Shown: positions 16,835 through 26,288 of the stretch, piece by piece
Layout of the letters: each line of letters opens with the position of its first letter
Numbering within the stretch: position 1 is the first letter of the stretch
NCBI GenBank assembly: GCA_900544025.1
Contig: UQTM01000026.1
Coordinates: 1 to 39,365, forward strand
Reading direction: 5' to 3'
Source: an uncultured Odoribacter sp.
GTDB lineage: Bacteria > Bacteroidota > Bacteroidia > Bacteroidales > Marinifilaceae
Length of the DNA stretch: 39,365 nucleotides
Notes under the pieces: model-generated
What the model was told of the DNA's origin: nothing
The model's database searches: none
Seen by the model: the letters and a program-made list of their open reading frames with translations, nothing else
Translations under genes and position numbers: made by a program

Positions 16835-18325
16835 TTATTTTTTATCCTGTGAAATGATTTCAATATCGTCTATCCACAGGGTACTGCCGTCGGCCCCTTC
16901 AAATGTCGCTCCATTCCGGCTCGGTGTGGCGATGATGGCCAGCTTATACTTTTTGGTAAAGAAGTAACTCTTGATATAACTCATGTGCACTTCAAAAGGA
17001 GTATATTCCGTGGCACTTGTGGCTCCGCTTTCAAACGTACCGATAGCGACAATCTTTTGGTCTTTGTAGATATCCAGGCTATCCAGGGTTTCGTTGACAT
17101 CGTTGATTTCATACAGGATGGCGCTGATGCGGCAGGTGTCGGCCATTTCGGGGGCGAGTACGTTATTTTGATAATATTGTGTGCCCGGTGTATAGGAATA
17201 CGAGCCTTTTATTTTTAAAGGTTTGGTTTCGAATACTGTTCCGAACCGCACACTTTTCAGGGGTTCATCCGGATTTACTTCGAACTCTTCACCCGTATAG
17301 AATACTCCTGCCTGTAAAGCCGGGGTCGCTCCGTTTACATATCGTGTACTGATTTTTACTGCGGCTTCACCGGAGTTTACAAACTGGGTTTCCTTTTCCA
17401 CGGAGTAGGGGGATTGCATTCCATAAACTCCCTGTTTTTTCCAATAGCGTAATGCTTCGTTACCGGTTTGCCAGGTTTCTTCCTGTGGTGTGAGGTAGGT
17501 GAGATCGTTGTTGGTTTCACCTTTAGGCCAGGTTTGCCATAACTCCATATCGTATCTCAGAGCCTGGGCTTTGTCGGAATAAACGTAGTAGATGGTACGG
17601 TGGATTGAATCCTCTGCCCATACGGTGAATTTAACTCTGCCATTGGAGAAGTTTACAGAATCTCCTGCTGCAGGAAATACGGTCGATCCCGGTGTCAGTT
17701 CGAATTTCGGATAGAGAACGACTTGTACGGAGTCTGCCAGAGTATCGGTGACATAAAAATTGATCGTAGTGCTATATTCATTGACATCCGGCTGCATTAC
17801 GATTCTTTCGTCATCGAACCACATGCTCAGGATCCGTGCCGTGTCGTTTTCCACTCTGTCCCGTTTTTCGGCGACCATAGAAGCGTTTACCGTAGGGGTA
17901 CTTACGCTTTGGATCGTGAAATCGATCGTCATCGTTTTGCCGTCGATGTTTCCTTTCGCTAAAATGTTGGCATTACTGATGTTGTTCAAAGATTGGTTTG
18001 CTTTTGCCGTGAATTCCATCGTTTCCCCATTTTCCTGAGAACCTTCGATGTTTTCAAGGGTAATATCGCCGAACTCGATGTCGTTTACCCGGAAAGCTTC
18101 CATCCGCATCTGGAGAATCCCGTTTTCATTGGTCACTTTTACCTGTTGCCACATTTCCCGGACATCCACTCCATCGACATTCGGTGTCATTTTACCTTTA
18201 TAAACTCCCACAAAAGGGGCTGCTTCTTCCGGAGTGATGGTGTTGTCGATCGTATCGTCTTCACAAGCGCAAAACAGGCTTGTAAAGGCGGTAAGCAACA
18301 ATATGTAATATGCTCTTTTTTTCAT
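16835..18325 (-). CDS. PCMD-domain lipoprotein (putative carbohydrate metabolism domain)
   Basis: This 496-residue lipoprotein has its lipobox Cys at residue 21 (SLFCAC) followed by an acidic EDD, compatible with surface export. Residues ~30-155 look like a calycin-type beta-barrel (VGVYKGKMTPNVDG...MEAFRVNDIEFGDITLENI). Residues ~165-250 look like a beta-sandwich linker (SMWFDDERIVMQPDVNEYS). Residues ~258-493 carry the PCMD pattern: an N-terminal ELWQTWP start, a Ser/Thr-rich middle, and the closing GSTLWIDDIEI. PCMD proteins are commonly found in Bacteroidota PULs, and are structurally related to carbohydrate-binding jelly rolls, but no reaction is known. It lies between an AT-rich lipoprotein and the M60 peptidase, with 5-bp or shorter gaps, so it is firmly part of the operon. 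A glycan-binding role is inferred. Confidence 0.8.
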   Translation of the reverse strand: MKKRAYYILLLTAFTSLFCACEDDTIDNTITPEEAAPFVGVYKGKMTPNVDGVDVREMWQQVKVTNENGILQMRMEAFRVNDIEFGDITLENIEGSQENGETMEFTAKANQSLNNISNANILAKGNIDGKTMTIDFTIQSVSTPTVNASMVAEKRDRVENDTARILSMWFDDERIVMQPDVNEYSTTINFYVTDTLADSVQVVLYPKFELTPGSTVFPAAGDSVNFSNGRVKFTVWAEDSIHRTIYYVYSDKAQALRYDMELWQTWPKGETNNDLTYLTPQEETWQTGNEALRYWKKQGVYGMQSPYSVEKETQFVNSGEAAVKISTRYVNGATPALQAGVFYTGEEFEVNPDEPLKSVRFGTVFETKPLKIKGSYSYTPGTQYYQNNVLAPEMADTCRISAILYEINDVNETLDSLDIYKDQKIVAIGTFESGATSATEYTPFEVHMSYIKSYFFTKKYKLAIIATPSRNGATFEGADGSTLWIDDIEIISQDKK

Positions 18326-18330
18326 AATGA

Positions 18331-19305
18331 TTAATATTTACTGATTCTGATTTCTAATGTAATCAACCTGTCTTCCTGATAATTGGCACTTTTTAATTTT
18401 ATGATAGTAGGACTCGAATGGGGGGCTATATTATATTCTTTATCATCTCCATCAAAATTTATTTTTACTTTTAATGTACGTTGTGAAGTATTATTAAACT
18501 CTAATTCAAGACCTCTACTTTGAATATAACCGTCGAAACTTTGATAGCTATTTTCTCCTATACTTGTGATGTTGAAAGGATATACTTCGGAATACTCTGC
18601 ATCCAGATAATGGTATCCATTAATAGTAAAATAATAATCTTTATAATCTACACCTTCTGGTAGCTCACTTATTGTTAGATAACGAGTAAATTCGCTAAAT
18701 ATAACTTTTAGTTTTATCTCTTTGAGGTCAGACATATCAATATAGTTTTGATAGATGTTTCCATCCTGATCTGTAATAGAATGAATCGACCAGTCTTCGC
18801 TAAAAACTTCCTTTATGTCTATATAAGGATTGTCTTCTTCAAAAAATAGAGTATAGGGACATAGGGATTTGTCTATTAAAATATTATTTATTATAATACT
18901 TCCCGGACCTTTAATATCTACTGTTAATTTTTTACCGAATGCAGCACGAATCTCCATTTGAGCAGATACTACAGTTTCATATATTAAGTCGCTACTCACT
19001 TTACTATCATACAAGAACCAACCGCCAAAAGCATCTTCACTGTTTTCATTGATATATAAACGGATAACTGTTCCTTCAGGGGCTTCAAAAGTAATATTTT
19101 CTCCTTCTTCTACTGTTGTTGTTGTTTCACCTATTTCTACAAAAATTTCTCCTCGCCCTGTGACACTGACATTAAAAGATGTATTATCCTGCGTCCTTTT
19201 TTGTAGCGTAGGTGTTTTTGTTTGTGGGGTAAGTTCATCATTTGTTTCACAGGCCTGAAAAAGAAATGAAAATATGAATAATATGAATATTATATTTGTT
19301 TTCAT
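18331..19305 (-). CDS. AT-rich lipoprotein with InlB B-repeat-like domain
   Basis: This 324-residue lipoprotein has Cys19 (FLFQAC) followed by ETNDE. Residues ~45-127 resemble the divergent InlB B-repeat: a GxGEIFVEIG start, EGENITFEAPEGT, FGGWFLYDSK, and a closing MEIRAAFGKK. The rest is predicted beta-rich and I do not recognise it. The gene is far richer in A/T than its neighbours: three 60-base lines I counted (18421, 18481, 18661) hold 16, 18 and 16 G/C, about 28%, against 27 of 60 in a line of the PCMD gene. It starts 13-15 bp after a perfect hairpin that follows the upstream gene. This suggests a later insertion into the operon. InlB-type repeats in other proteins are adhesion modules, so surface binding is a reasonable guess only. 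Confidence 0.7.
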   Translation of the reverse strand: MKTNIIFILFIFSFLFQACETNDELTPQTKTPTLQKRTQDNTSFNVSVTGRGEIFVEIGETTTTVEEGENITFEAPEGTVIRLYINENSEDAFGGWFLYDSKVSSDLIYETVVSAQMEIRAAFGKKLTVDIKGPGSIIINNILIDKSLCPYTLFFEEDNPYIDIKEVFSEDWSIHSITDQDGNIYQNYIDMSDLKEIKLKVIFSEFTRYLTISELPEGVDYKDYYFTINGYHYLDAEYSEVYPFNITSIGENSYQSFDGYIQSRGLELEFNNTSQRTLKVKINFDGDDKEYNIAPHSSPTIIKLKSANYQEDRLITLEIRISKY

Positions 19306-19321
19306 ATTTACTAAGTTTTGG

Positions 19322-19351
19322 GAGAGAAATACTTTTCAAAGTATTTCTCTC
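19322..19351 (-). repeat. Perfect 14-bp intra-operon hairpin
   Basis: GAGAGAAATACTTT (19322-19335) and AAAGTATTTCTCTC (19338-19351) are exact inverted copies separated by two bases. The hairpin lies in the 54-bp gap between the degenerate M60 gene and the AT-rich lipoprotein. It has no T-run on the minus-strand exit side (CCAAAAC follows), so it is more likely an mRNA processing or stability element, or an attenuator, than a full terminator. Confidence 0.75.
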
Positions 19352-19359
19352 ATTTATTA

Positions 19360-21474
19360 TTAATTCCAAACAGGGAAATCGGTATCTGTTCCGGCGGAAC
19401 CTTCTTCCTCTTCTGCATCCGTATAGATAGTTCCACTGACTGTAAATTCTTCCAGTGAAGCGTTTCCCTCTTCTGTATAGGAGGCTGGATCTTTACCACT
19501 CTTCGGGTAAGCCTGAATTAAGGATATCATAACGTAGCGTGCCGGTAAAACAGTTTGGACATCAAAGTTGTGCCATTTTTTCAGCAGGTTGTTGTTCCAG
19601 GTGGCAGGCATGTTGAATGTCCCGACGGAAGTCCATTCGTCTTCCGGACTGAGACGTGTAAACACTTCGAAGATCTGCGGGTGTAGATGCAAAGAAGTGT
19701 GATTGCGCAACCAAATGTGTACCTGGGTTACATTATACGCTTTTCCCATATCGAAACTTGCCCACGGGCGCGGATTGTAGATCGGTCGTTTCATTTTATT
19801 GGGATTTCCCCAATGGCTACCGTTAGACGCGGTGTTCAAGCCTTTTTCCTGGCGTCCGTCGATCAGACATTCGGGACCGTTTTCCTGAGTTCCGGGGCCA
19901 TTATAGGCGCTGTCGAGTGTCCATGTCGTTTCGTCGAGCTGGGCTGACACATTGTTGTAGTTGTCGTTCGGAAGTTTTATAGATGAGGGGGTTTGTTCAA
20001 TATCGAAATCCGGAATAAGGGTATTATCCCATTTTTCCCAAAATTTTTCTCCTGTATAAGCGGGTAATTTTTTCATATCCGCTTCTGCATAGGGACCGTA
20101 TTTAATCCCCCAGGCATCGAAAAACGGGCGTAAATCGGCATTGGCATACTCGCACACTCTTTTACAGAAAAATTCCCGGCGCGCACCTGAACTTAATATT
20201 TTCAGAATTTTTGCATTTTCATCCGACAATTCTCGGGAACATTTACCCAGATATGCATAAAGTTTCCAGCCGTATTTCTGTGCCAATTGGATAAATGGCA
20301 TTACGCGTGCATTATTTTTGTTAATGTATTCGCCAATTCCGTTACTGCCCATTTCGAAATCTTTATCGGAAGAAGTTTTCTTAACGAATTCATTGATAAC
20401 CAAATCCCAGTCGGTCGTTTCGGAAGTCGGCCATGCCCTGAGCAGTCGGCTACGTGAATAGTAGTAGGGTAGAAGATTAACAACGTCCTTCACTCCGACC
20501 CACGACCAACACCAGGTTTGATAATTGTGTCCCACTTCCTTGTAAAAATTCAGAGCTACATTTGTCGAGCGCATGTCATCGACATCTGTACCGATATTTG
20601 CATCGCTCATATCGAGCATTACTGGATAACCGGTATGGCTTGTCCCGGTGCATAATTGAAGGTCTTCCACAACTCTGACGGGGAATGAAGGAGCTTTTCC
20701 AAGAGAGCCGGTTACATTATCACTTAATCCGTGCAAAGCATTAAAATCGTTCGCAATCACGTCGTCGTACAAGTCTAATAATTCCTGCGGACTGTTTATC
20801 TTAGCTAAAGTCGTTACAGGCATTGTCCAGATAGATTTTTTACCGATAAGTTCTGCAAAAGGAACTTTGGTATTTTTGATGGCCTCTTTCCATACGGCCA
20901 CGTCGGTTTCTCCGGAAACGAAGTCCGGTGATTTTACCGCTCCTCCGATCTGGAATGTTTCAGGTTTTGTGAACGGATCTTCCGGGATGATGTAAAGGTT
21001 TCCACCGAAATAGCTCATGGCTTTGGTCGTATCTCCGGTGATTTCTCCTTCTTCATACACTTTGTTGTAACGTTTCAATGTAGCGGTTTTGGGCAGGATA
21101 CAATTCCAGGCGCCGATTCTCCATTTGATTTTTCCGGACAGTCCGGCAGGTTTTACAATGGTTACGGGTTCTCCCGGTGCTGCGTAAAATCCGGTGCTGA
21201 TCCAGGGGGTTTGCTGAAATCCGATACGGTTGTTTACATTCGTTTTTTCATATACTCCATTGATTTCTACGGAAGTTAATTCATAGCGTTTTTCATAGGA
21301 ACTAATCCATCCCGGAAAAGAACCTACCCATGACCAATAAGGATTTGTTGCAGAGATATTCTCTTCTCCTTCCGGGGCAGGATTCAATAACCCGTCCTCT
21401 TTTATCTGGTCTTCAGCGCAGGCTGTCGCCAGCAATGTCAATAACGCTAAACCTATATTTCTATATTTATTCAT
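19360..21474 (-). CDS. M60-like lipoprotein with degenerate zinc site (probable pseudopeptidase), F5/8 type C domain
   Basis: This 704-residue lipoprotein (Cys19 in LLATAC) is a full-length sister of the M60 peptidase at 14707-16830 and shares its layout: N-terminal domain with TPWISTGFYAAPGE, SPDFVSG motif, central catalytic domain and a C-terminal F5/8 type C module. The zinc motif is broken: where the sister has HELGH, this protein reads KEVGH (312-316), the first His replaced by Lys. The downstream Glu ligand appears as Asp330 (KDVVNLL) in a loop about four residues shorter. I checked the codon (AAG) in the nucleotide sequence. Peptidase activity by the usual mechanism is therefore unlikely. 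The frame is intact and the rest is conserved, so it probably kept a binding role. It follows the second SusCD pair directly (24-bp gap). Confidence 0.88.
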   Translation of the reverse strand: MNKYRNIGLALLTLLATACAEDQIKEDGLLNPAPEGEENISATNPYWSWVGSFPGWISSYEKRYELTSVEINGVYEKTNVNNRIGFQQTPWISTGFYAAPGEPVTIVKPAGLSGKIKWRIGAWNCILPKTATLKRYNKVYEEGEITGDTTKAMSYFGGNLYIIPEDPFTKPETFQIGGAVKSPDFVSGETDVAVWKEAIKNTKVPFAELIGKKSIWTMPVTTLAKINSPQELLDLYDDVIANDFNALHGLSDNVTGSLGKAPSFPVRVVEDLQLCTGTSHTGYPVMLDMSDANIGTDVDDMRSTNVALNFYKEVGHNYQTWCWSWVGVKDVVNLLPYYYSRSRLLRAWPTSETTDWDLVINEFVKKTSSDKDFEMGSNGIGEYINKNNARVMPFIQLAQKYGWKLYAYLGKCSRELSDENAKILKILSSGARREFFCKRVCEYANADLRPFFDAWGIKYGPYAEADMKKLPAYTGEKFWEKWDNTLIPDFDIEQTPSSIKLPNDNYNNVSAQLDETTWTLDSAYNGPGTQENGPECLIDGRQEKGLNTASNGSHWGNPNKMKRPIYNPRPWASFDMGKAYNVTQVHIWLRNHTSLHLHPQIFEVFTRLSPEDEWTSVGTFNMPATWNNNLLKKWHNFDVQTVLPARYVMISLIQAYPKSGKDPASYTEEGNASLEEFTVSGTIYTDAEEEEGSAGTDTDFPVWN

Positions 21475-21497
21475 CGTCTTGAATTTTATGTATTATT

Positions 21498-23129
21498 TTA
21501 TTTATCTGTCACCTGGTCATACTTGATATACCAGTTTTCTGGATTCATCAGCCATATCCGGTACAGTTGGCGTTCGGCACTGCTGAATTTGGCTGAAATG
21601 GGATCGGCCAGAATTTCCGGTTTGCCGGCGTTCCGTGCCATACGCATCAATGTGAACCAGCGTTTCCCTTCTCCTGCCGATTCCAGAGCCACTTCTTCTG
21701 CGATCAAACTGTCGAGAACGAATTTTTTACGTTCTGCCAGCAGAGTTTCGTCCGTGAAAAGCGAGTCTATCACATGTTCACACAGATAATCGGGTTTCAC
21801 ACCGGCACGTCCTCTTACTCCGACACATTCACGAAGATTCCAGTTGTAAATGGGATAGTCGAAAGGTGCTTTGAATTTAGAACCGTCCTGGGAAGTTTTC
21901 AATCCGACATTCAGAATAGAATCGGCTTGTGCGATATCGCCCAGGTTGCTCAATGCTTCTGCCACCATCAACCAGACATCCGCTGCCCGATAAATGAAAA
22001 TGTGGTTATCGTGTTTATAGTTTTCTTTTTTCAGGTGATATCGGCTAAATACATAATTGTCGCCTTCTTTTATATAACTGGCATCTTCTCCCCGATAATC
22101 ACTTCCGCTTCCCGAAATTCTCGATTGTTTCCGATAACGGTTTATCAACTGGGTATGTGGTTTCAGATAGTAAACGTTAGGAGCAATATTTGAAAAATAG
22201 TATTGCAGCTTATTGGTCTGATTTTTTGAGTAGTCGAAAGGTACAACGGTAAAAGCTTCGTTGGTCAGAGTGCTGAAACTTCCTGAAAACATGGTTTTCC
22301 ACGAAGAACCTTTGTAGGAACCAGAGAGTTTATATTTATCCGTGCTTTCCGTTCCATCGTTTTTTGCTCCTGCAACAATGGCTCCCAATCCCGATTGTGC
22401 AGCTTCGACATTATTACCGTCCCATAAATATAGTTCGCACATCAATACATCGGGGTTTACTCCGATGTAAGCCCAATCCGTTACATCATCGTCGAACACT
22501 TTAGCCCAATTTAGCGAATGAAAACCGTCGATACCGTCCACTCCGTTTTTCACAAAATAGATTAATTCGTCGATCAGAGCGTCGAAGGACAGAATTCTCT
22601 GTTTGCTCAGGTCGGTATCGTCTGTCAGGGCCAGATCGTAATATACGGCTTCTCCATACAGTTTACCGATGGTCAGGTAGGCCCAGGCTCGGTAAGTGAT
22701 AGCTGTTGAAATCATTCCGGCATAAATACTGTCGGGGATAGCACGGGGAACTTCCTCGTGGAATTTTACGGCATGCCGGATAAAATCATTACTGTTCACA
22801 ATGATGTTATAGAACGGTTCGGGGCTGACGAGTGAATTACCGTTCGTGGCTCGGTAGCGATATACATCCCAAAATTCAACGGGAGCCTGAGAAGTCGGTT
22901 CGATCAGGTCGCCTAATAATTCCGATACTACAATGTAGTGGTCGGCTGCCTGTTGGAAAGAGGCAGCAACTCCGATCAGACCCGAATATACTTCATTTCT
23001 TGCCGTGTAGTTTTTATCTTCCGGAGCGATTTCGTCCGTATCGATATCGAAAAAGTTGTCACACGAGCTGCAAACCAAAGTCAGGAGCAGGGTGCCAATC
23101 GTCAATATATTTATTTTTATCTTTCTCAT
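21498..23129 (-). CDS. SusD/RagB-family nutrient-binding lipoprotein (pair 2)
   Basis: This 543-residue lipoprotein (Cys23 in VCSSC) is a SusD-like lid protein. With the SusC partner encoded immediately upstream (13-bp gap) it should form a pedal-bin transporter complex on the outer membrane. The N-terminal SusD-like region begins DNFFDIDTDEIAPEDKNYTARNEVYSGLIGVAASFQ, and the alpha-helical TPR scaffold contains AWAYLTIGKLYGEAVYYD. The C-terminal RagB region has the usual FIYRAADVWLMVAEALSNLGD and EGKRWFTLMRMARNAG motifs. Length is normal. The glycan or peptide ligand cannot be predicted. Its position just ahead of the M60-like pair suggests a glycoprotein-derived ligand. Confidence 0.93.
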   Translation of the reverse strand: MRKIKINILTIGTLLLTLVCSSCDNFFDIDTDEIAPEDKNYTARNEVYSGLIGVAASFQQAADHYIVVSELLGDLIEPTSQAPVEFWDVYRYRATNGNSLVSPEPFYNIIVNSNDFIRHAVKFHEEVPRAIPDSIYAGMISTAITYRAWAYLTIGKLYGEAVYYDLALTDDTDLSKQRILSFDALIDELIYFVKNGVDGIDGFHSLNWAKVFDDDVTDWAYIGVNPDVLMCELYLWDGNNVEAAQSGLGAIVAGAKNDGTESTDKYKLSGSYKGSSWKTMFSGSFSTLTNEAFTVVPFDYSKNQTNKLQYYFSNIAPNVYYLKPHTQLINRYRKQSRISGSGSDYRGEDASYIKEGDNYVFSRYHLKKENYKHDNHIFIYRAADVWLMVAEALSNLGDIAQADSILNVGLKTSQDGSKFKAPFDYPIYNWNLRECVGVRGRAGVKPDYLCEHVIDSLFTDETLLAERKKFVLDSLIAEEVALESAGEGKRWFTLMRMARNAGKPEILADPISAKFSSAERQLYRIWLMNPENWYIKYDQVTDK

Positions 23130-23141
23130 CTTGTATCTTTT

Positions 23142-26100
23142 TTAGAAGTTCAGGATTAAGCCCACTTTCGCGCTTTTTGCCAAAGGCACTTTACCGAGGT
23201 CAACACCGAAAAGCATCGGATCGTAAGAATAGCTGAATTCGGGGTCCAGACCGATGTATTTTGTCCAGGTAAAGAGGTTTTCTCCGGTGATATATACTTT
23301 TAGGCGATCGAAGAACCATACTTTTTTCGCGGTTTCATAGCTCAGAGTGATTTCTTTCATCCGTAAATACGATCCGTCTTCGATCCAGCGGGAAGAAAAC
23401 CGGCTATTACCTAACGGGTCTCCGTAAGCGGCACGAGGCATATCGGTTTGCTGGCCTTCCACCATCCAACGGTTTACGACAGTCGAGAATTGATTGGAGA
23501 ATTCAGACATCGATTCGCTGTTCCGGCGTACGGCATTATAAATTTCATTACCATAGCTATAAGCGAAATTTACAAACAAGTTGAATCCCCGGTAGCTCAT
23601 ATTGCTGTAAAAACCTCCATAAAAATCGGGGTTCGGGTCGCCGAGAATCAAACGGTCGTCGTCGTTGATAATCCGGTCGCCGTTTAAATCGCTGAATTTA
23701 ACATCCCCGACTTCGAAGGCACGGCCGGAATGGGATACATATTTGTTACTGTTTATTTCGCTTTGAGAACAGAATACCTTTTCCATTTGGTGGCCGTAGA
23801 AAGAGAACGGGGTTTCACCCACTCTGGAAATTAAGGTCGTTCCGTCTTCCGAGGTATAGAGCTTTTCTTCCATTCCTCCCAGGCTAACGACTTCCGTTTT
23901 ATAGTGAGCGATGTTACCGCCGACAGTCCATTTGAATTTTCCGGTTTGGAGAATATTGACATTCAAGGTCAGTTCTGCTCCCCGGGTTTTCAATTCTCCG
24001 TTGTTTTCGTACATAAACGCATGTCCGTAAGCTGCGGCTTTATCCCGGTCGAGCAGCAGGTCTTTGGTGCGTTCTTCATATAAATCGGCACTTAAATTAA
24101 CCCGATTGCCTAATAATGCGAAATCTACCCCGATATTGCTGCTCAGAATTTTTTCCGGACCGATCCAGGAATTGGGTAATCCTTCCCGCATGGTTCCTGC
24201 AACATCCCGGTAGGGTACTGTGTGATAGTAATAACTGCCGTATTTGGCCGAGAACCGGCTATTGGCAAGCATACCGTATTCTCCACGCAGGGTGAGGGCG
24301 CTTACCGATTCGGAATTGATAAGGAAAGGTGCATTTTTCATATTCCAGGCAATTTGTGCCGAGGGTAATACGGCAACCCTGCCGTTACTTTTTCCGTAAG
24401 GCGATGCAGCGTCGATACCGATGTTAAAAGTGGCATATAATTGGCTTTTATAACCGTATTTGGCGGTTAAATAAGTGTTCATCCAATTCCATTTGTCGAT
24501 ATAACCTCCGGTTTTGGCTCCGAAGATTGAAGTCGATCCGGAAGCATAAGATAAGGTTTTATAGAAGTCCGACTGAACACTCAATCCTTGTGCCTTGTCG
24601 TATTCCCTCCGGGAAGAAATCAATTGATAACCCAATGTTGCAGAAATTTCATGGATATTGCGGAAGGTCTGCCGATAGTCGGCACTTCCCTTCAGGTAGT
24701 AGTTCAGACCTTCTCCCACGCCGCTCCGGATGGTATTTCCCTCGAAACCGTCTTCCAGGAATGCCAGGGCCCCCGATGTGTTACCCGGTACGAACATACT
24801 TTCTTTGGAATAATTGTAGTATAGTCCGAAAAATGCCGATAAAGACAACTGAGGAAGCATGCGGTATTTAAAACCTAAATCGACCAAAACGTCGTATGAT
24901 TTGTTCTTACCTTCTATATCATCGACCACAGCTTTCGGATTACTGATCCCGAACAGTTCCACCGTTTTATTAAGGTGGGGGAGATTGTTGAAATCCCGGT
25001 CTTGTTCGTAAACGCTTAATACCGGAGCCTGGCTCAGGGCTGTAATTAGAGGAGAGGTCTTTTTCAGGATACCCTGTTCCTGTAATTTGTATTCTCCGTA
25101 ATTGAATACGGCATTGGCCAAAATGTCGAAGTTTTTGCTGACGTTGATGTCGGCATTCAGCCGGGTGTTATATTTCGACTGGCTTGTTCCTTCGATAACT
25201 CCCCGGTTGTAAAGATAACCTACCGACAAGGCATATTTGGCGATAGCATCACCTCCCATTACCTTTAATGTGTTTTCGGAAGTGATGGAAGGTTGATAGA
25301 TTTCTTCCTGCCAATCGGTGTTGTGTGCGTATTTGTAGTTTCCCGCATAAGTAGGATCGTCTTTCAGGAACGGGAAAGCCGTAGTCAATTCATTCAGGTC
25401 GGAATAGTAGGTTTCCCCCAGGTCGGACATATAGCTTTTAAAATCAGTGGCATTCATCACCGGAAAACGGCGCTTCATAAAACCTACTCCTTCCGTTGTA
25501 TGAATCTGCACTTCGGTTGCCGTTGCCTGTGAACGTTCGGTTTCGATCATCAGCACCCCGTTACTTCCCAGCGAACCGTATGCAGCGGCATCGGCTCCTT
25601 TCAGTAAAGTAACGGTGGAAACATCTTTCATATTGACCGGCATGAACATACTGCGAGAGAACCCGTCTATCACACCCGACGATTTTAAGTCCGGCAGGTA
25701 GGGGACTCCATCTACGACGATGAGAGGAGTGTTTTCTGCCGTCAAAGAACGAAGGCCTCTTAATTGAACCAATGCTCCTTCGCCCGGCATGCCGCTTTTG
25801 TTGATCACTCGTAAACCGGCGTATCTGCCGTTGATTGCATCGTCCGGAGTGGCGAAGCCGCTGCTGAAGTCTTTTTGTTCCAAAGATTGTGCCGTTCCCG
25901 GTTTACCCTGGGTATTTTGTTTTCCTTCGGGAGAATAATATTGGCTGCTGTACATAAAACTCTTTTCCGGCAGAAGAAAAATTTTAACTTCAGTACGTCC
26001 GTTTAACGGTATTTCCTCTACCTGATAACCGGGAAACGTAAATCTTAACCGGGCATTACGGTCGTCCAGTTGGATCGTGAAAGCTCCCGTACTATCGGAA

Positions 26101-26276
26101 ATCACCGTTTGGGGTGCATGCATGGAGTAAATCTGTACGTTAGGCAAAATCTTTTTGGCATCTGCGCTATATACGGTTCCTTTCACCGTAATCAGTTCCT
26201 GGGCGGATGCATTGAGGGCAAACAATATAAAAAACAAGCTTGCCGCCATCCATTTATTGATTGATCTTATCTTCAT
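23142..26276 (-). CDS. SusC/RagA-family TonB-dependent outer-membrane transporter (pair 2), divergent N-terminus
   Basis: This 1,044-residue protein is an outer-membrane beta-barrel importer. Order: signal peptide (1-25, LNASAQ), carboxypeptidase-regulatory-like Ig domain (about 28-105), plug (about 140-250, VQLRGLRSLTAENTPLIVVDGVPY and GSLGSNGVLMIET), then the barrel ending in the aromatic terminus LILNF. The usual DEVVVTG-type TonB box is missing: the stretch between the Ig domain and the plug reads LLPEKSFMYSSQYYSPEGK..., and the common LxGKxxGV pattern is replaced by INGRYAGLRVI. The barrel itself looks complete, including GDVKFSDLNGDRIINDDDRLILGDPNPDFYGGF. It may use a cryptic TonB box or need its partner. 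Paired with the SusD 13 bp downstream. Confidence 0.93.
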   Translation of the reverse strand: MKIRSINKWMAASLFFILFALNASAQELITVKGTVYSADAKKILPNVQIYSMHAPQTVISDSTGAFTIQLDDRNARLRFTFPGYQVEEIPLNGRTEVKIFLLPEKSFMYSSQYYSPEGKQNTQGKPGTAQSLEQKDFSSGFATPDDAINGRYAGLRVINKSGMPGEGALVQLRGLRSLTAENTPLIVVDGVPYLPDLKSSGVIDGFSRSMFMPVNMKDVSTVTLLKGADAAAYGSLGSNGVLMIETERSQATATEVQIHTTEGVGFMKRRFPVMNATDFKSYMSDLGETYYSDLNELTTAFPFLKDDPTYAGNYKYAHNTDWQEEIYQPSITSENTLKVMGGDAIAKYALSVGYLYNRGVIEGTSQSKYNTRLNADINVSKNFDILANAVFNYGEYKLQEQGILKKTSPLITALSQAPVLSVYEQDRDFNNLPHLNKTVELFGISNPKAVVDDIEGKNKSYDVLVDLGFKYRMLPQLSLSAFFGLYYNYSKESMFVPGNTSGALAFLEDGFEGNTIRSGVGEGLNYYLKGSADYRQTFRNIHEISATLGYQLISSRREYDKAQGLSVQSDFYKTLSYASGSTSIFGAKTGGYIDKWNWMNTYLTAKYGYKSQLYATFNIGIDAASPYGKSNGRVAVLPSAQIAWNMKNAPFLINSESVSALTLRGEYGMLANSRFSAKYGSYYYHTVPYRDVAGTMREGLPNSWIGPEKILSSNIGVDFALLGNRVNLSADLYEERTKDLLLDRDKAAAYGHAFMYENNGELKTRGAELTLNVNILQTGKFKWTVGGNIAHYKTEVVSLGGMEEKLYTSEDGTTLISRVGETPFSFYGHQMEKVFCSQSEINSNKYVSHSGRAFEVGDVKFSDLNGDRIINDDDRLILGDPNPDFYGGFYSNMSYRGFNLFVNFAYSYGNEIYNAVRRNSESMSEFSNQFSTVVNRWMVEGQQTDMPRAAYGDPLGNSRFSSRWIEDGSYLRMKEITLSYETAKKVWFFDRLKVYITGENLFTWTKYIGLDPEFSYSYDPMLFGVDLGKVPLAKSAKVGLILNF

Positions 26277-26288
26277 TTTAACTGAATT

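Noticed and set aside
16830..16863. Longer start for the M60 peptidase (ATG at 16863)
   Set aside because: It would overlap the PCMD gene by 29 bp and put 11 extra charged residues before the lipoprotein signal; the ATG at 16830 is better.
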